The notes beneath the pieces were generated by a model, which saw only the letters and a list, made by a program, of their open reading frames with translations, made no database searches and was not told the origin of the DNA. From Streptomyces noursei (GTDB lineage: Bacteria > Actinomycetota > Actinomycetes > Streptomycetales > Streptomycetaceae): 64,000 nucleotides of DNA. The stretch lies in the NCBI RefSeq assembly GCF_001646665.1, contig NZ_LWBU01000363.1:195429-259428 (forward strand), read 5' to 3'. Every line of letters begins with the position of its first letter. The first letter of the stretch is position 1. Positions 24,576 through 33,096 of this stretch are shown here, in pieces. The position numbers and the translations under genes are program-made.

Positions 24576-25477
24576 GGACCGAGACGGCGTAGGCGGCGGC
24601 TCGGGCGAGAAGAGCCTCGTCGTAGTGGGCGTCCCGAGCGGGCTTGCTCGACATGAGGGCGCATCAGGAGTGGTGGGGCGTTCGGGGGCCGAACGATGGC
24701 GATGTCGTTGAGCGTGCCGTAGTCGCCCGTGCCCGTCATGTCGGCGACCGGCCAGCCGCGGGGGACTCCGGCGCGGATGCGGTTGTCACCGGTGCGGTTG
24801 CGCCGCAGCAGGTCGCTGAGGAAGTGCCGCTCGCCGGGCGGGAGGGCGTCGCCCAGGACGAGCCGGTGGAAGTCGGTACCGAGCGCGCGGGGTGAGGTGG
24901 TGTCGCGAGGGTCGCCCGGGGTGGCTTCGGTGATCGCCGGTTCGGTGCGGTCCATGCGGGTGACCGTGTCGCCGAGGGTGCGAACGTACGCTGCCAGCCC
25001 GGCCGGGCCGTCGAGGTCACGGAGCAGGAGGTTGCCGGCGGTGCCGTCGCTGTGGCGGACCGCCGCGTCGGCCAGAGCGCGGAGGGTCATGCCGGTGGTG
25101 ACGTGGCGGCTGGTGAGGGGGGTGTTCTGGAGGTCCGCCGCGGTGTACCTGAGGAGCTTGTCCAGGTACGACAGGGAATGGCGGGAGAGGATGCCCGCGA
25201 GCGCGAGGGCCTTGAAGGTCGAGCAGAACGCGAACCGTTCGTCGGCGCGGTGCGCGATCGTCCGGCCGGTGCCGGTGGCGAGGGCGTAGACGCCGAGCCG
25301 GGCCCCGAAGTTCCGTTCGAGGTCGTACAGGCGTGGGTGTGTGGCGGCTGTCGCGGTGGGTGGTGGGGGTGACGGGGGTGGCGCGGGTGTCCGGTCCTTC
25401 GCGCATGCCGCCAGGGGAGCGAGCGCCGCCGCCATCAGAAGGGCGCGCCGGGTGAAGGGCGGTGGTGGGGTGGTCAT
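24568..25477 (-). pseudogene. Class A beta-lactamase relic (frameshift and lost active-site residues)
   Basis: Begins MTTPPPPFTRRALLM with a twin-arginine-like signal and lipobox LAAC, so it was an exported lipoprotein. The Ser-x-x-Lys motif is intact (CSTFKA). The other motifs have changed: SDN is SDG, the omega-loop ExxLN reads EPAIT, and KTG reads MTG (VADMTGTGDYGT). Near 24660 one extra base throws the frame off. Without it the protein continues LLIALMSSKPARDAHYDEAL and stops at 24568 after VSVLT, the expected end. The uncorrected frame runs on over the toxin-antitoxin genes. Hydrolysis of beta-lactams is very unlikely; a base error could explain the shift but not the substitutions. Confidence 0.82.
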
Positions 25478-25521
25478 CGCCCTTCGTTCTATCGGTGGCT
25501 CGCGGGAAGCGCGAGTGGTGG

Positions 25522-26403
25522 TCAGGCCGTGTCCGGCGTGGTCGTCACCGGCAGGTTCGACGGGGCGCCCCATTCGGTCCAGGAGCCGTCGTAGACCGCG
25601 GTGTCGGTGTAGCCGGACAGGTGGGCCGCCAGGGCGAGGACGCAGGCGGTGACGCCTGAGCCGCAGGTGAAAAGGAGCGTGCGGCGGGGGCCGGCCAGGG
25701 TGGTGAAGTGGGCGCGCAGGTCGGCCGGGGGGCGCATCCGGCCGGTGTCGTCGAGGAGGTCGCCGAACGGGAGGTTGAGGGCGCCCGGCATGTGGCCGCC
25801 GCGCAGGCCCGGGCGGGGTTCGGGGGCGGTGCCGGCGAAGCGGGCGGGGGTGCGGGCGTCGAGCACCGCCGCGTCCGGGTCGACCAGGGCGGCCGCCACG
25901 CGGGCGCTGTCGGCCAGCAGGTGGGGCCGGGGGCGGGCGGTGAGGTCGCCGCGGGGTCCCGTGTAACGGGGCGGCCGCGGGTCGAGCGGGAGACCGGCCG
26001 CGGTCCAGGCGGGGAGCCCACCATCGAGGACGGCGGCGCGGTCGAAGCCCAGGGCCCGGAGCATCCACCAGGCGCGGGCGCTGGAGTGGATGCCGGCTCC
26101 GTCGTATACGACGACGGTGTCGGTGTCGTGCAGGCCGAGCGCCCGGAGTTCCTCGGTGAGTGCGGTGGTGCCCGGCATGGTGTGGGGCAGGGGGCTCGTG
26201 TGGTCGGACAGGGGCCCGTCGAGGTCGAAGGGCCGCGCCCCGGGGATGCGGTGGGGCAGGTTCCGGTGCGTGCCCACGGAGGCGTCGAACACCACGAGTC
26301 CGGGCGTGCCGAGACGTGGGGCGAGCCAGTCGGTGCCGACGAGGGGACCGGGAAGCGGGCCCGGGAGCGCAGGGGCCGGTGCGGGTGTGCTCGGCCTGTT
26401 CAT
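25522..26403 (-). CDS. sseA: Sulfurtransferase (two rhodanese domains, MST type)
   Basis: 293 residues with two rhodanese domains. The inactive N-terminal one covers about 20-150 (VVFDASVGTHRNLPHRIPGA) and the active C-terminal one about 165-285, with catalytic C247 in TCGSGVTAC. The loop CGSGVTA is typical of 3-mercaptopyruvate sulfurtransferases, as opposed to thiosulfate enzymes. GAGGAG lies just before the ATG at 26403; a longer frame to 26508 looks noncoding. A 45-base gap separates it from the beta-lactamase relic. Cytoplasmic role in sulfur transfer or cyanide detoxification. Confidence 0.88.
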   Translation of the reverse strand: MNRPSTPAPAPALPGPLPGPLVGTDWLAPRLGTPGLVVFDASVGTHRNLPHRIPGARPFDLDGPLSDHTSPLPHTMPGTTALTEELRALGLHDTDTVVVYDGAGIHSSARAWWMLRALGFDRAAVLDGGLPAWTAAGLPLDPRPPRYTGPRGDLTARPRPHLLADSARVAAALVDPDAAVLDARTPARFAGTAPEPRPGLRGGHMPGALNLPFGDLLDDTGRMRPPADLRAHFTTLAGPRRTLLFTCGSGVTACVLALAAHLSGYTDTAVYDGSWTEWGAPSNLPVTTTPDTA

Positions 26404-26544
26404 CGCGGGCTCCTCGGGTGGGTCGTGTGCCTTCCGGGGACTGTAGTGGGGCCCGGGCCGGTGGGGGGATGTGCGGTGCACATCGGCGGAGGGGTGGGGC
26501 CGGCTCATGGTGCGGTGGGCGTGGGGTCGGTGGGCGTGCGGGGG

Positions 26545-27528
26545 TCAGGCGGGGCCGGTGTCGAGGAGGTCGGACTGGGCGAGGAGGTAGGCGAGGTGGG
26601 CCCGGCTCCGGCCGCCCAGGAGGTCGGAGGCCTTCTTGATGTGGGTGGAGACGGTGCGGGGGCTCACGCCGAGCCGGCCGGCGATCGCCGCGTCGGTGTA
26701 GCCCTCCACCATCAGGCGCAGCACGGCGCGACGGGTCTCGTCGGTCATGAGCGGGGGGCGGGCGTACTCCTGGGTGATGCTGACCGCCTCGGCCCGTTCC
26801 CAGGTGTGGTCGAAGACCTTGGCCAGGTAGTGGACGATCGCCGGGTGGTCGATGGCCAGGGCGGCGGTTCTCAGTTCGTGGCGCGGGTCCGGTATGAACG
26901 CCGTGGTGCGGTCGTAGATGATCAGGCGGTCGAAGACCTCGTTGATGGTGCGGAACTGGGCGCCCGACGCGGTGGCCCGCTCGATGTAGGCGAGCGTGGG
27001 GCCGTGGGCGCGGACCGTGTGCTGGTAGATGGTGCGCTGTTTGACCCCGCGCCGGTGCATGGCGAGGACCCGGGAGAGGGACCGGGCGAGGTTCTCGGGG
27101 GCGCGTCCGCCGCCCGGCTGGCAGGTCAGGAGCTCCTCGCGGCAGGCCTCGGCGGCCTGTTGGAGTGCCGCCTGGATGACTTCGGCGCCCTGGAGGAGCC
27201 GTACGGGGCCGGTGGTGGCCGAGCGGGTGGAGCGGTAGACCGTCTCGGCCGCTGCGATCGAGTCACGGATGGCCGCGATGGTGTGCTGGTGGGTCAGGAC
27301 CTCGCGCTCTATGGGGCGGGTCAGTTCGCGGCCTGCGATGTCCGGGGGGACGGCCGCCATGAGTGTGGGGGTTTCGGCCAATGGCCGCATCAGCCCCAAG
27401 CGGAGGAGGCAGTCGGGCACTTCCTCGGAAACCGGGCCTTGCAGCAGGGCGCGGCGGTAGACCTCGAGACCACGGGCACACAGCTTGGTGACGTTCGAAT
27501 GCGGGGCTAAGTCCGAACTTGTGCACAT
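26545..27528 (-). CDS. LuxR-type transcriptional regulator
   Basis: 327 residues with a C-terminal LuxR helix-turn-helix (MVEGYTDAAIAGRLGVSPRTVSTHI, about 273-300) and a long N-terminal sensor region without a recognised ligand domain (helix-rich, HQHTIAAIRDSIAAAETVY, then a TrmB/PLD-like segment NEVFDRLIIYDRTTAFIPDP). Proteins of this layout are usual cluster-specific regulators in Streptomyces. The ATG at 27528 follows an excellent AAGGAGAGG site. It diverges from the 52-aa peptide gene with 125 bases between, so it probably controls the island that begins there. Confidence 0.85.
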   Translation of the reverse strand: MCTSSDLAPHSNVTKLCARGLEVYRRALLQGPVSEEVPDCLLRLGLMRPLAETPTLMAAVPPDIAGRELTRPIEREVLTHQHTIAAIRDSIAAAETVYRSTRSATTGPVRLLQGAEVIQAALQQAAEACREELLTCQPGGGRAPENLARSLSRVLAMHRRGVKQRTIYQHTVRAHGPTLAYIERATASGAQFRTINEVFDRLIIYDRTTAFIPDPRHELRTAALAIDHPAIVHYLAKVFDHTWERAEAVSITQEYARPPLMTDETRRAVLRLMVEGYTDAAIAGRLGVSPRTVSTHIKKASDLLGGRSRAHLAYLLAQSDLLDTGPA

Positions 27529-27653
27529 TTGCCTCTCCTTCCGATTCTCGCATTGCGTGATCATGATGCTACTCAAACGCCCAATGGGGCGCTGTCGTAC
27601 GGCATATTTCTCGTGGCGAGAGGCCGAGGGGCCTTTCAGCCAGGGGAGGGAAA
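27529..27653. promoter_or_regulatory. Divergent promoter region between luxR-type gene and peptide gene
   Basis: 125 bases between divergent starts. They include a short inverted repeat CGCCC-AATG-GGGCG (27578-27591) and the palindrome TGATCA. Position suggests an operator for the LuxR-type protein, but no firm promoter boxes are visible. Confidence 0.4.
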
Positions 27654-27812
27654 ATGCAGCAGAAGGCAATCTCCATACCCGTGTTCCTCGCGGTGGCATT
27701 GGCATTGATCTTGGGCCTCGGCGGGCAGGGTGCCGCCGGCATCTTCGGAGGATCGAATTCCGCCACCGTGCAGGCGACCATGAAGACCGAGCACCCCGAC
27801 GACGACTGGTAG
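27654..27812 (+). CDS. 52-residue peptide with N-terminal membrane/signal segment
   Basis: Small open frame with a strong GGGAGGG ribosome site. It encodes a hydrophobic stretch (ISIPVFLAVALALILGLGG, about residues 6-24) and a polar tail ending KTEHPDDDW. It has no cysteines and no obvious cleavage or modification motif. It could be a signal peptide-bearing secreted peptide, a membrane-anchored regulator or a precursor peptide; the acidic, tryptophan-terminated tail may be the functional part. It is the first gene of the forward run and diverges from the LuxR-type gene. I do not recognise a family. Confidence 0.6.
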   Translation: MQQKAISIPVFLAVALALILGLGGQGAAGIFGGSNSATVQATMKTEHPDDDW

Positions 27813-27906
27813 AGCGAACGGTCGGCCGGGCGGTCGACGGGAACGTCGGATTTCCGCGGTGTGAATCCCGGGCGTCGATGATTGCCCGAATCGAGGGGGG
27901 CGCTGG

Positions 27907-29253
27907 ATGAGTACGGACAGGAACCGGGAGACGGTCGGCATACTCCTCGCCGGCGGCCGGGGCGAGCGGGCCAAGCCCATCACGCTCAAGTCCCCGGACC
28001 ACATCCGCAGCAAGGCACTGATCCCGTTCGCCGGGCGGCGCCTGGTGGAGTGGGTGGTCGACGCCTGCCGCGAGCAGGGCATCCGCCGCTTCTACGTGGT
28101 GACGCACGGCCTGGAGAACCGTACCCAGATCAAGCTCCTACTCGGGCACGGCGAGCGCTACGGCGTCGACATCACCTACTCGCGCTCCCGCTTCGACCGG
28201 TACAACGTCGGCTCGGCGGGCGCCACCCTGCACAACCTCGAGCAGTGGGACCTCCAGGGCCGGGCCCTGGTGCTGCCCGTCGACTCCCTCTTCGACTTCG
28301 ACCTGGGGGCGATGGAGGCGGCGCACGCCGGGCACGGCGCCCTGGTGACCGTGGCCGCCGTGCGGCGCACCGCCGAGGAGATCGCCGGCAAGTACGGGGT
28401 GATGCGCACCGACGACGACGGCCTGGTGCAGGGGTTCGTCGAGAAGCCCGACCCGGCCCGGCTCGGGGAGCTGTTCCCGCGCACCACGGTGGACCCGGAG
28501 GTCACCCTCCCCACCAACGCGGGGATGTACCTGGTGGACTGCGCCCGGCTGCGGCTGCTCGCCCGGGAACCGGAACTGTTCCGGCAGAGCTACCAGCGCC
28601 TCGACTGGGGCCAGGACCTGCTGCCGTGGCTCGCCGCGCGCGGGCTGCCGGTGGCGGCCCACTCCATCGGGCGCCTCGGCGACCTGGGCAACGTACCGGA
28701 CTATCTGCACACCCTGGGGCTCGTGCTCGACGGCGCGTACGAGCAGATGAACCGGCTGATGGCACGGCCCGACGTCGCCTCGCCGCGCTGCTGGATCCAC
28801 GAGAGCAGCCTGCGCACGAAGGACGACGTCACCGGCACCACCCTCGCCCAGAAGATCGACGAGGGCTCGGTGGTGATCGGACCGGGCGTGCGGATCGGCC
28901 GCGAGGTGGAGATCGGACCCGGCGTGCGGCTCGATCACGCGGACATCGGCGACGGGGCCGAGGTCCGCGAGGGCGCCGCCGTGGTCCGGTCGGCCGTCGG
29001 TGAGTCCGCCGTCGTCGGCGCGTACGCCGAGATCGAGGACTCCTACATAGGACCCATGGCCGAGGTCTGCTCGGAGCGGACCCGGCCGGCACGGCTGGAG
29101 CGTTACTCGGCCATCGGCGACGGAGCCATGCTCTGGCCGGGGTCGCGGTTCTGCGGGGTGACCATCTACCCGCGGCTCAGGGTGCCCGCGATGACCGGGG
29201 TGCCCGCGGAAACGGAACTCAGGAGCGCCGACGACATCCTCAACTGGGTGTAG
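27907..29253 (+). CDS. NDP-sugar pyrophosphorylase with left-handed beta-helix
   Basis: 448 residues. The N-terminal nucleotidyltransferase domain has a modified signature, LLAGGRGERAKPIT (usually GGxGxRLxPLT), followed by SKALIPFAGRRLVEW with a longer insert than normal. ALVLPVDSLFDFD and FVEKPDP are further catalytic-domain landmarks. The C-terminal part (about 340-430) is built of hexapeptide repeats (VVIGPGVRIGREVEIGPGVR). It probably activates a sugar-1-phosphate to an NDP-sugar, perhaps glucose-1-phosphate given the alpha-glucan genes downstream (a GlgC-like role), but it is not a standard GlgC. The ATG at 27907 follows GAGGGGGGC. Confidence 0.78.
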   Translation: MSTDRNRETVGILLAGGRGERAKPITLKSPDHIRSKALIPFAGRRLVEWVVDACREQGIRRFYVVTHGLENRTQIKLLLGHGERYGVDITYSRSRFDRYNVGSAGATLHNLEQWDLQGRALVLPVDSLFDFDLGAMEAAHAGHGALVTVAAVRRTAEEIAGKYGVMRTDDDGLVQGFVEKPDPARLGELFPRTTVDPEVTLPTNAGMYLVDCARLRLLAREPELFRQSYQRLDWGQDLLPWLAARGLPVAAHSIGRLGDLGNVPDYLHTLGLVLDGAYEQMNRLMARPDVASPRCWIHESSLRTKDDVTGTTLAQKIDEGSVVIGPGVRIGREVEIGPGVRLDHADIGDGAEVREGAAVVRSAVGESAVVGAYAEIEDSYIGPMAEVCSERTRPARLERYSAIGDGAMLWPGSRFCGVTIYPRLRVPAMTGVPAETELRSADDILNWV

Positions 29254-29280
29254 CGGCGGGGATCACCCTTGGAGGGGACC

Positions 29281-29973
29281 ATGCGGAGTCCCATTGCGGT
29301 TATCGGAGGCGCGGGCAGGCTGGGCAGTCTGGTGACCCGCCGCCTGCTTCAGGAAGGCACCCGGGTACGGGTGGTGAGCCGGCACCCCGAACGGGGACGG
29401 CTGCCGCTCGGAGTGGAGGAGCACCGCGCCGACGTGCGGTACGCCGACTCGCTGGCCACCGCGCTGCGCGGCTGCGCCGGTGTGGTGTTCAGCGTCGAGC
29501 CGGGCACGGCCGACTCGGGGCCCGACAGCCCCGAGACGACCATGTACGACGGGGTGCGCAATGTGCTGGCCGCGGCCACCGAGCACGGTGAGCGGCCGCA
29601 CTTCGTGCTGGTCAGCCAGATCTTCGTGACGCGGCGCGAGCACCCCATGAACGCCTACGGCCGGCTCCTGGACTGGCGGTTGCGCGGCGAGGACGCCGTA
29701 CGCGAGTCGGGGCTGCCGTACACCGTGATACGCCCCAGCTGGCTGACGGACGAGGGCTTCGCGGGCAACCGGGTGCGCCTGGAGCAGGGCGACCGGGGCG
29801 ACGGCTGGGTGTCGCGCACGGCGGTCGCCGAGGCGTGCGTCCAGGCGCTCGGCACGCCGGCCGCGGTGGGGCGCACCTTCGAGATGTACAACGAGCTGGG
29901 CGAGACGCCGACCGACTGGGCGCCGCTGTTCGCCCGGCTCGGCGCCGACCGGCAGCTGGAGCGCAGCCGGTAG
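29281..29973 (+). CDS. NAD(P)-binding protein, NmrA/atypical SDR type
   Basis: 230 residues with a Rossmann start (IAVIGGAGRLGSLVTRRLL, residues 5-23), VRVVSRHPERG for cofactor selection, HFVLVSQIFVT in the sheet and YTVIRPSWLTDEGF, typical of NmrA-like atypical short-chain dehydrogenases. The active-site YxxxK is not evident, so it may act as a redox sensor or an isomerase-like enzyme. The ATG at 29281 follows GGAGGGGACC; an earlier in-frame ATG at 29269 overlaps that site. It is 27 bases from the pyrophosphorylase stop and likely in one transcript with it. Confidence 0.75.
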   Translation: MRSPIAVIGGAGRLGSLVTRRLLQEGTRVRVVSRHPERGRLPLGVEEHRADVRYADSLATALRGCAGVVFSVEPGTADSGPDSPETTMYDGVRNVLAAATEHGERPHFVLVSQIFVTRREHPMNAYGRLLDWRLRGEDAVRESGLPYTVIRPSWLTDEGFAGNRVRLEQGDRGDGWVSRTAVAEACVQALGTPAAVGRTFEMYNELGETPTDWAPLFARLGADRQLERSR

Positions 29974-30436
29974 ACCCCGGGCGCGCCCCGGCAGGGCACC
30001 GGCCCGGTGTCCGGCCGGGCGCGCCGACGACCGACGGGGGCGGGCCGACCCCATCCCCCGCCCCCGTCCGCACCCCCGTCGCCCACATCCCCCGAGGCGA
30101 CGGGGCCGGACCCGGGGCCGGTGACGCGCCGCGGTACCGAACCTGCCGCACCCGCGCACCGGCCCCGGGGTCCGCTTCCGGAACGGCGCCGCACGGCCGC
30201 CGGGACGGCCACCGGTTCGCCGGGGCGCCGGCGCCCGGATCACCGTGTCCTCTTTCCGGCCCCTTTCCCGTGTGTCCGGTTTCCGAATTCCGGTTCTCGG
30301 CCGCCGGTATCCGGATCGGGGCGGGCGGGCCGGTCGTGACGGTTCCCGTTACGGCCCGGTGAACACGGTAAAAAACCGGCTGGCCTTTTTCCTCCGGACC
30401 GACATAGACTTCTGTGGAGAGAGCTGGGTAACGGTC
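29974..30436. other. Gene-free stretch before the IS701-type gene
   Basis: About 460 GC-rich bases without a plausible gene. The last 80 bases are more AT-rich (AACACGGTAAAAAACCGG near 30362) and may carry the promoter of the following operon. No terminal inverted repeats of an insertion sequence were recognised. Confidence 0.5.
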
Positions 30437-31651
30437 GTGGAAGACCTGAATATGCCCGAGGATTATTCCCCCGCGATATTCGCCGAGTTCCTCACGCGGA
30501 CACTCGCTTCCATTCCCCGGAGCGACCAGCGCCGCTGGGGCGAGCTGTATGTGCGGGGCCTTCTCTCGGTGGACGGCAAGAAGACCATGAGAGCCCTCGC
30601 CACCCACGCGGGCGGCGGTGTCGAACAGAGCCTGTACCAATTCATCACGAAGTCGCCGTGGGACTGCGTCCCGGTGCGGCGGGAAATGGCCCGCCACCTC
30701 CACCGGCACACCGAACCGCGGGCCTGGGTGGTGCGACCGCTGGTGATCACCAAGGTGGGCCAGCACTCCGTCGGCGTCGAGCGGCAGTTCGTGGCCCAGC
30801 TCGGCCGGATCGTCAACTGCCAGCAGGGCATGGGCCTGTGGCTCGCGTCCGACCAGCTCAGCAGCCCCGTCGACTGGTGGCTGGCGCTGCCCGAGTGCTG
30901 GACCGACGAGCCGGAGATGCGGCGGCGCGCCTCCATCCCGGAGCACGTCGGGTCCTGCCCGCCGGAGCAGTGCGCGATCGGCTCGGTCGCCCGGATGACC
31001 GAGGAATGGAACATGCCCGCCCGGCCGGTGGTGATGGACCTGCGCGACACCGCCCCCTTCCCGCTGTGCACCGAACTGATGGACCGTCAGGTGCCTTTCG
31101 TGGTACGGGTGGATCCGGCCAAGTCGCACACGCTCGTCGAGTCCTTACGTCCCGCCGACCGGGCCCCGGGCACCGCCTCCGCGGCCGGCCCGGACGCCGG
31201 CCTCACCGGGGCGCTGAGCCGCAACCGGATGCCCGTCGAGTGGTTCGACCACCGCACCGGTGCCGTCCGCGCCACCTCCGTCGGCTCCACCCGGGTGCGG
31301 CTGCGCTCCCCGGGCGGCGGCCGCGACGGCCGGCAGGACCTGGTCCTCCTGGGCGCGTGGGGCGCACCGGGGCGGCGGGCGCCGAGCGAGTACTGGCTGT
31401 CCAACATGTCCCGGCCCCGGCTCGGGACGGTGTACCGCACCGCGATGCTCAGCCGGCGCGTGGAGCGCGACCAGGCGGAGGTGAGCGACCGGCTCGGACT
31501 GCGCGACTTCGAGGGGCGTTCCTTCCGGGGCTGGCACCACCACATGACCATGGTGTCCCTCGCGCACGCGATCACCGTGCTCTCCCGGGCGGACCGCGGT
31601 CCGGTCCCGGAGTCCTCCGTCCCCCGTAGCGCGAAGGTGTCCGCCGCATGA
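30437..31651 (+). CDS. IS701-family transposase-like protein, probably domesticated
   Basis: 404 residues with the IS701 DDE transposase layout: GELYVRGLLSVDGKKTMRALA near the start, the first acidic region LWLASDQLSSPVDWW, the second RPVVMDLRDTAPFP and the C-terminal DFEGRSFRGWHHHMTMVS with the expected glutamate. No terminal repeats or target duplication were recognised, and its stop overlaps the maltokinase start by ATGA, which a mobile copy would not do. Such solitary genes recur in Streptomyces gene clusters. Codon 237 (31145-31147) is TTA, so translation should depend on the bldA tRNA. GTG 30437 was chosen; ATG 30452 is an alternative. Confidence 0.75.
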   Translation: MEDLNMPEDYSPAIFAEFLTRTLASIPRSDQRRWGELYVRGLLSVDGKKTMRALATHAGGGVEQSLYQFITKSPWDCVPVRREMARHLHRHTEPRAWVVRPLVITKVGQHSVGVERQFVAQLGRIVNCQQGMGLWLASDQLSSPVDWWLALPECWTDEPEMRRRASIPEHVGSCPPEQCAIGSVARMTEEWNMPARPVVMDLRDTAPFPLCTELMDRQVPFVVRVDPAKSHTLVESLRPADRAPGTASAAGPDAGLTGALSRNRMPVEWFDHRTGAVRATSVGSTRVRLRSPGGGRDGRQDLVLLGAWGAPGRRAPSEYWLSNMSRPRLGTVYRTAMLSRRVERDQAEVSDRLGLRDFEGRSFRGWHHHMTMVSLAHAITVLSRADRGPVPESSVPRSAKVSAA

Positions 31652-33096
31652 CCGTGTCCCCGGACGTGACCGAGCCCGAGACCGCGCGGATAGCCGCCGA
31701 TCTGCACCGCCTGCTGCCCGCCTGGCTGGCCCGGCAGCGCTGGTTCGGCGGCAAGGACTGGGCCGCGCCCGAAGTGGAGCCCGTACTGGTGGAGACCGTG
31801 TGCGCCGACGGGCCGCGGCTGCTGCTGGTCGTCGTGCGCACCGAGCACGACGAGTGGTACCAGCTGCTGGTCGGCGAGCGCGACGCGGTGCCGGCGGGCC
31901 TCACCGGCGCGGTCATCGGGCCGAGCGGCGGGGCGCTGCTGTACGAGGCGACCGGCGACCCCGAGCTGATGGGGCGGCTGCTCGACCGGATCGCGGCGGG
32001 CGGGACGGCGGGTGCGGTGGAGTTCCACCGGCTGCCCGGCGCGGACATCCCGGCCGGGCTGCCGGCGGCGGTGCTCACGGCCGAGCAGTCGAACACGTCC
32101 GTCGCGTTCGGCGGCCGGATGATGCTCAAGGTGCTGCGGCACGTCGTCCCCGGCCCCAACGCCGAGGTGGAGATGCTGGCCGCGCTGCGGCGGGCCGGTG
32201 ACGTGCCGAGCGCGGCGCCCCTCGGCTGGATGCGGACGTCCCCGTCGGCGCCGGGCGGCGGGATCACCCTCGCCGTGCTCCAGGAGTTCGTGCCCAACCG
32301 GGGCGACGGCTGGGCCATCGCCGTCCAGGAGGCCCGGGCCTGCGTGGTCGGCGAGTGCGAGAGCGTCGCCCCGCTCGGCGGCTTCGCCGAGGAGGCCCAC
32401 GCGCTGGGGCGGGCCACCGCCCGGGTGCACGCGGCGCTCGCCGAGCAGCTGGAGACCCGGGAGCTGGACCCGGCGCAGGTCGACCGGCTCGTGGAGGCGC
32501 TGACCCGGCGGCTGGAGGCGGCGGTGGACCAGGTGCCGGCGCTGCTGCCGTTCGCCCGGCAGCTGCGGGCGGTGCACCAGGACCTGGGCGAGGTGGCCAA
32601 GCGCGGCAACGCGCCGCTGCTGGTCCAGCGGGTCCACGGCGACCTGCACCTGGGGCAGACGCTGCGCGCCGAGGACGGCTGGGTGGTGATCGACTTCGAG
32701 GGTGAGCCGGGGCAGCCGGAGGCGGAGCGGCGGCGGCTCCAGCCCGCGCTGCGCGACATCGCCTCGATGCTGCGGTCCTTCGACTACGCCGCGCACCACG
32801 CGCTCGCCGACGTCCTGGGCGTACCGCCGGGCGAGCAGTCGCCGCAGAACCTGCACGGCACCCGGCTCGCGCGCCGGGCGTCGGCGTGGGCGGTGCACAA
32901 CCGGGGCGCGTTCTGCGCGGGTTACACGGCCGCGGGCGGGACCGACCCGCGCAGCCAGCCGGTGCTGCTGCGCGCCTTCGAGGCCGACAAGGCGGTGTAC
33001 GAAGCGGTGTACGAGGCCCACAACCGGCCCGCGTGGCTGTCCATCCCGATGGCCGCGGTGCGCCGCCTGGCGGGCCGCCACCGCCCGGCGGGGTGA
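31648..33096 (+). CDS. mak: Maltokinase
   Basis: 482 residues. Phosphorylates maltose with ATP to maltose-1-phosphate, the donor for GlgE. The N-terminal cap (LPAWLARQRWFGGKDW) and the eukaryotic-kinase-like core with catalytic RVHGDLHLGQTL (about 327-338) and metal-binding VVIDFEGEP (about 346-354) are those of Mak/Pep2. In most actinobacteria mak sits beside or is fused to treS; here no treS is present. Translationally coupled to the IS701-like gene before it and, through GTGA, to the flavoprotein after it. Confidence 0.9.
   Translation: MTVSPDVTEPETARIAADLHRLLPAWLARQRWFGGKDWAAPEVEPVLVETVCADGPRLLLVVVRTEHDEWYQLLVGERDAVPAGLTGAVIGPSGGALLYEATGDPELMGRLLDRIAAGGTAGAVEFHRLPGADIPAGLPAAVLTAEQSNTSVAFGGRMMLKVLRHVVPGPNAEVEMLAALRRAGDVPSAAPLGWMRTSPSAPGGGITLAVLQEFVPNRGDGWAIAVQEARACVVGECESVAPLGGFAEEAHALGRATARVHAALAEQLETRELDPAQVDRLVEALTRRLEAAVDQVPALLPFARQLRAVHQDLGEVAKRGNAPLLVQRVHGDLHLGQTLRAEDGWVVIDFEGEPGQPEAERRRLQPALRDIASMLRSFDYAAHHALADVLGVPPGEQSPQNLHGTRLARRASAWAVHNRGAFCAGYTAAGGTDPRSQPVLLRAFEADKAVYEAVYEAHNRPAWLSIPMAAVRRLAGRHRPAG

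Noticed and set aside
24077..26068. 663-codon reverse frame spanning beta-lactamase and toxin-antitoxin region
   Set aside because: It joins an out-of-frame sulfurtransferase shadow, the real beta-lactamase frame and a run-on caused by the frameshift. It is not one protein.
27578..27591. Confident LuxR operator
   Set aside because: The arms are only 5 bp and GC-rich, which is easily produced by chance. It is kept only as a weak note on the divergent region.
30437..31651. Active insertion sequence
   Set aside because: No terminal inverted repeats or target duplication were recognised, and the gene shares its stop with the maltokinase start. I treat it as domesticated.
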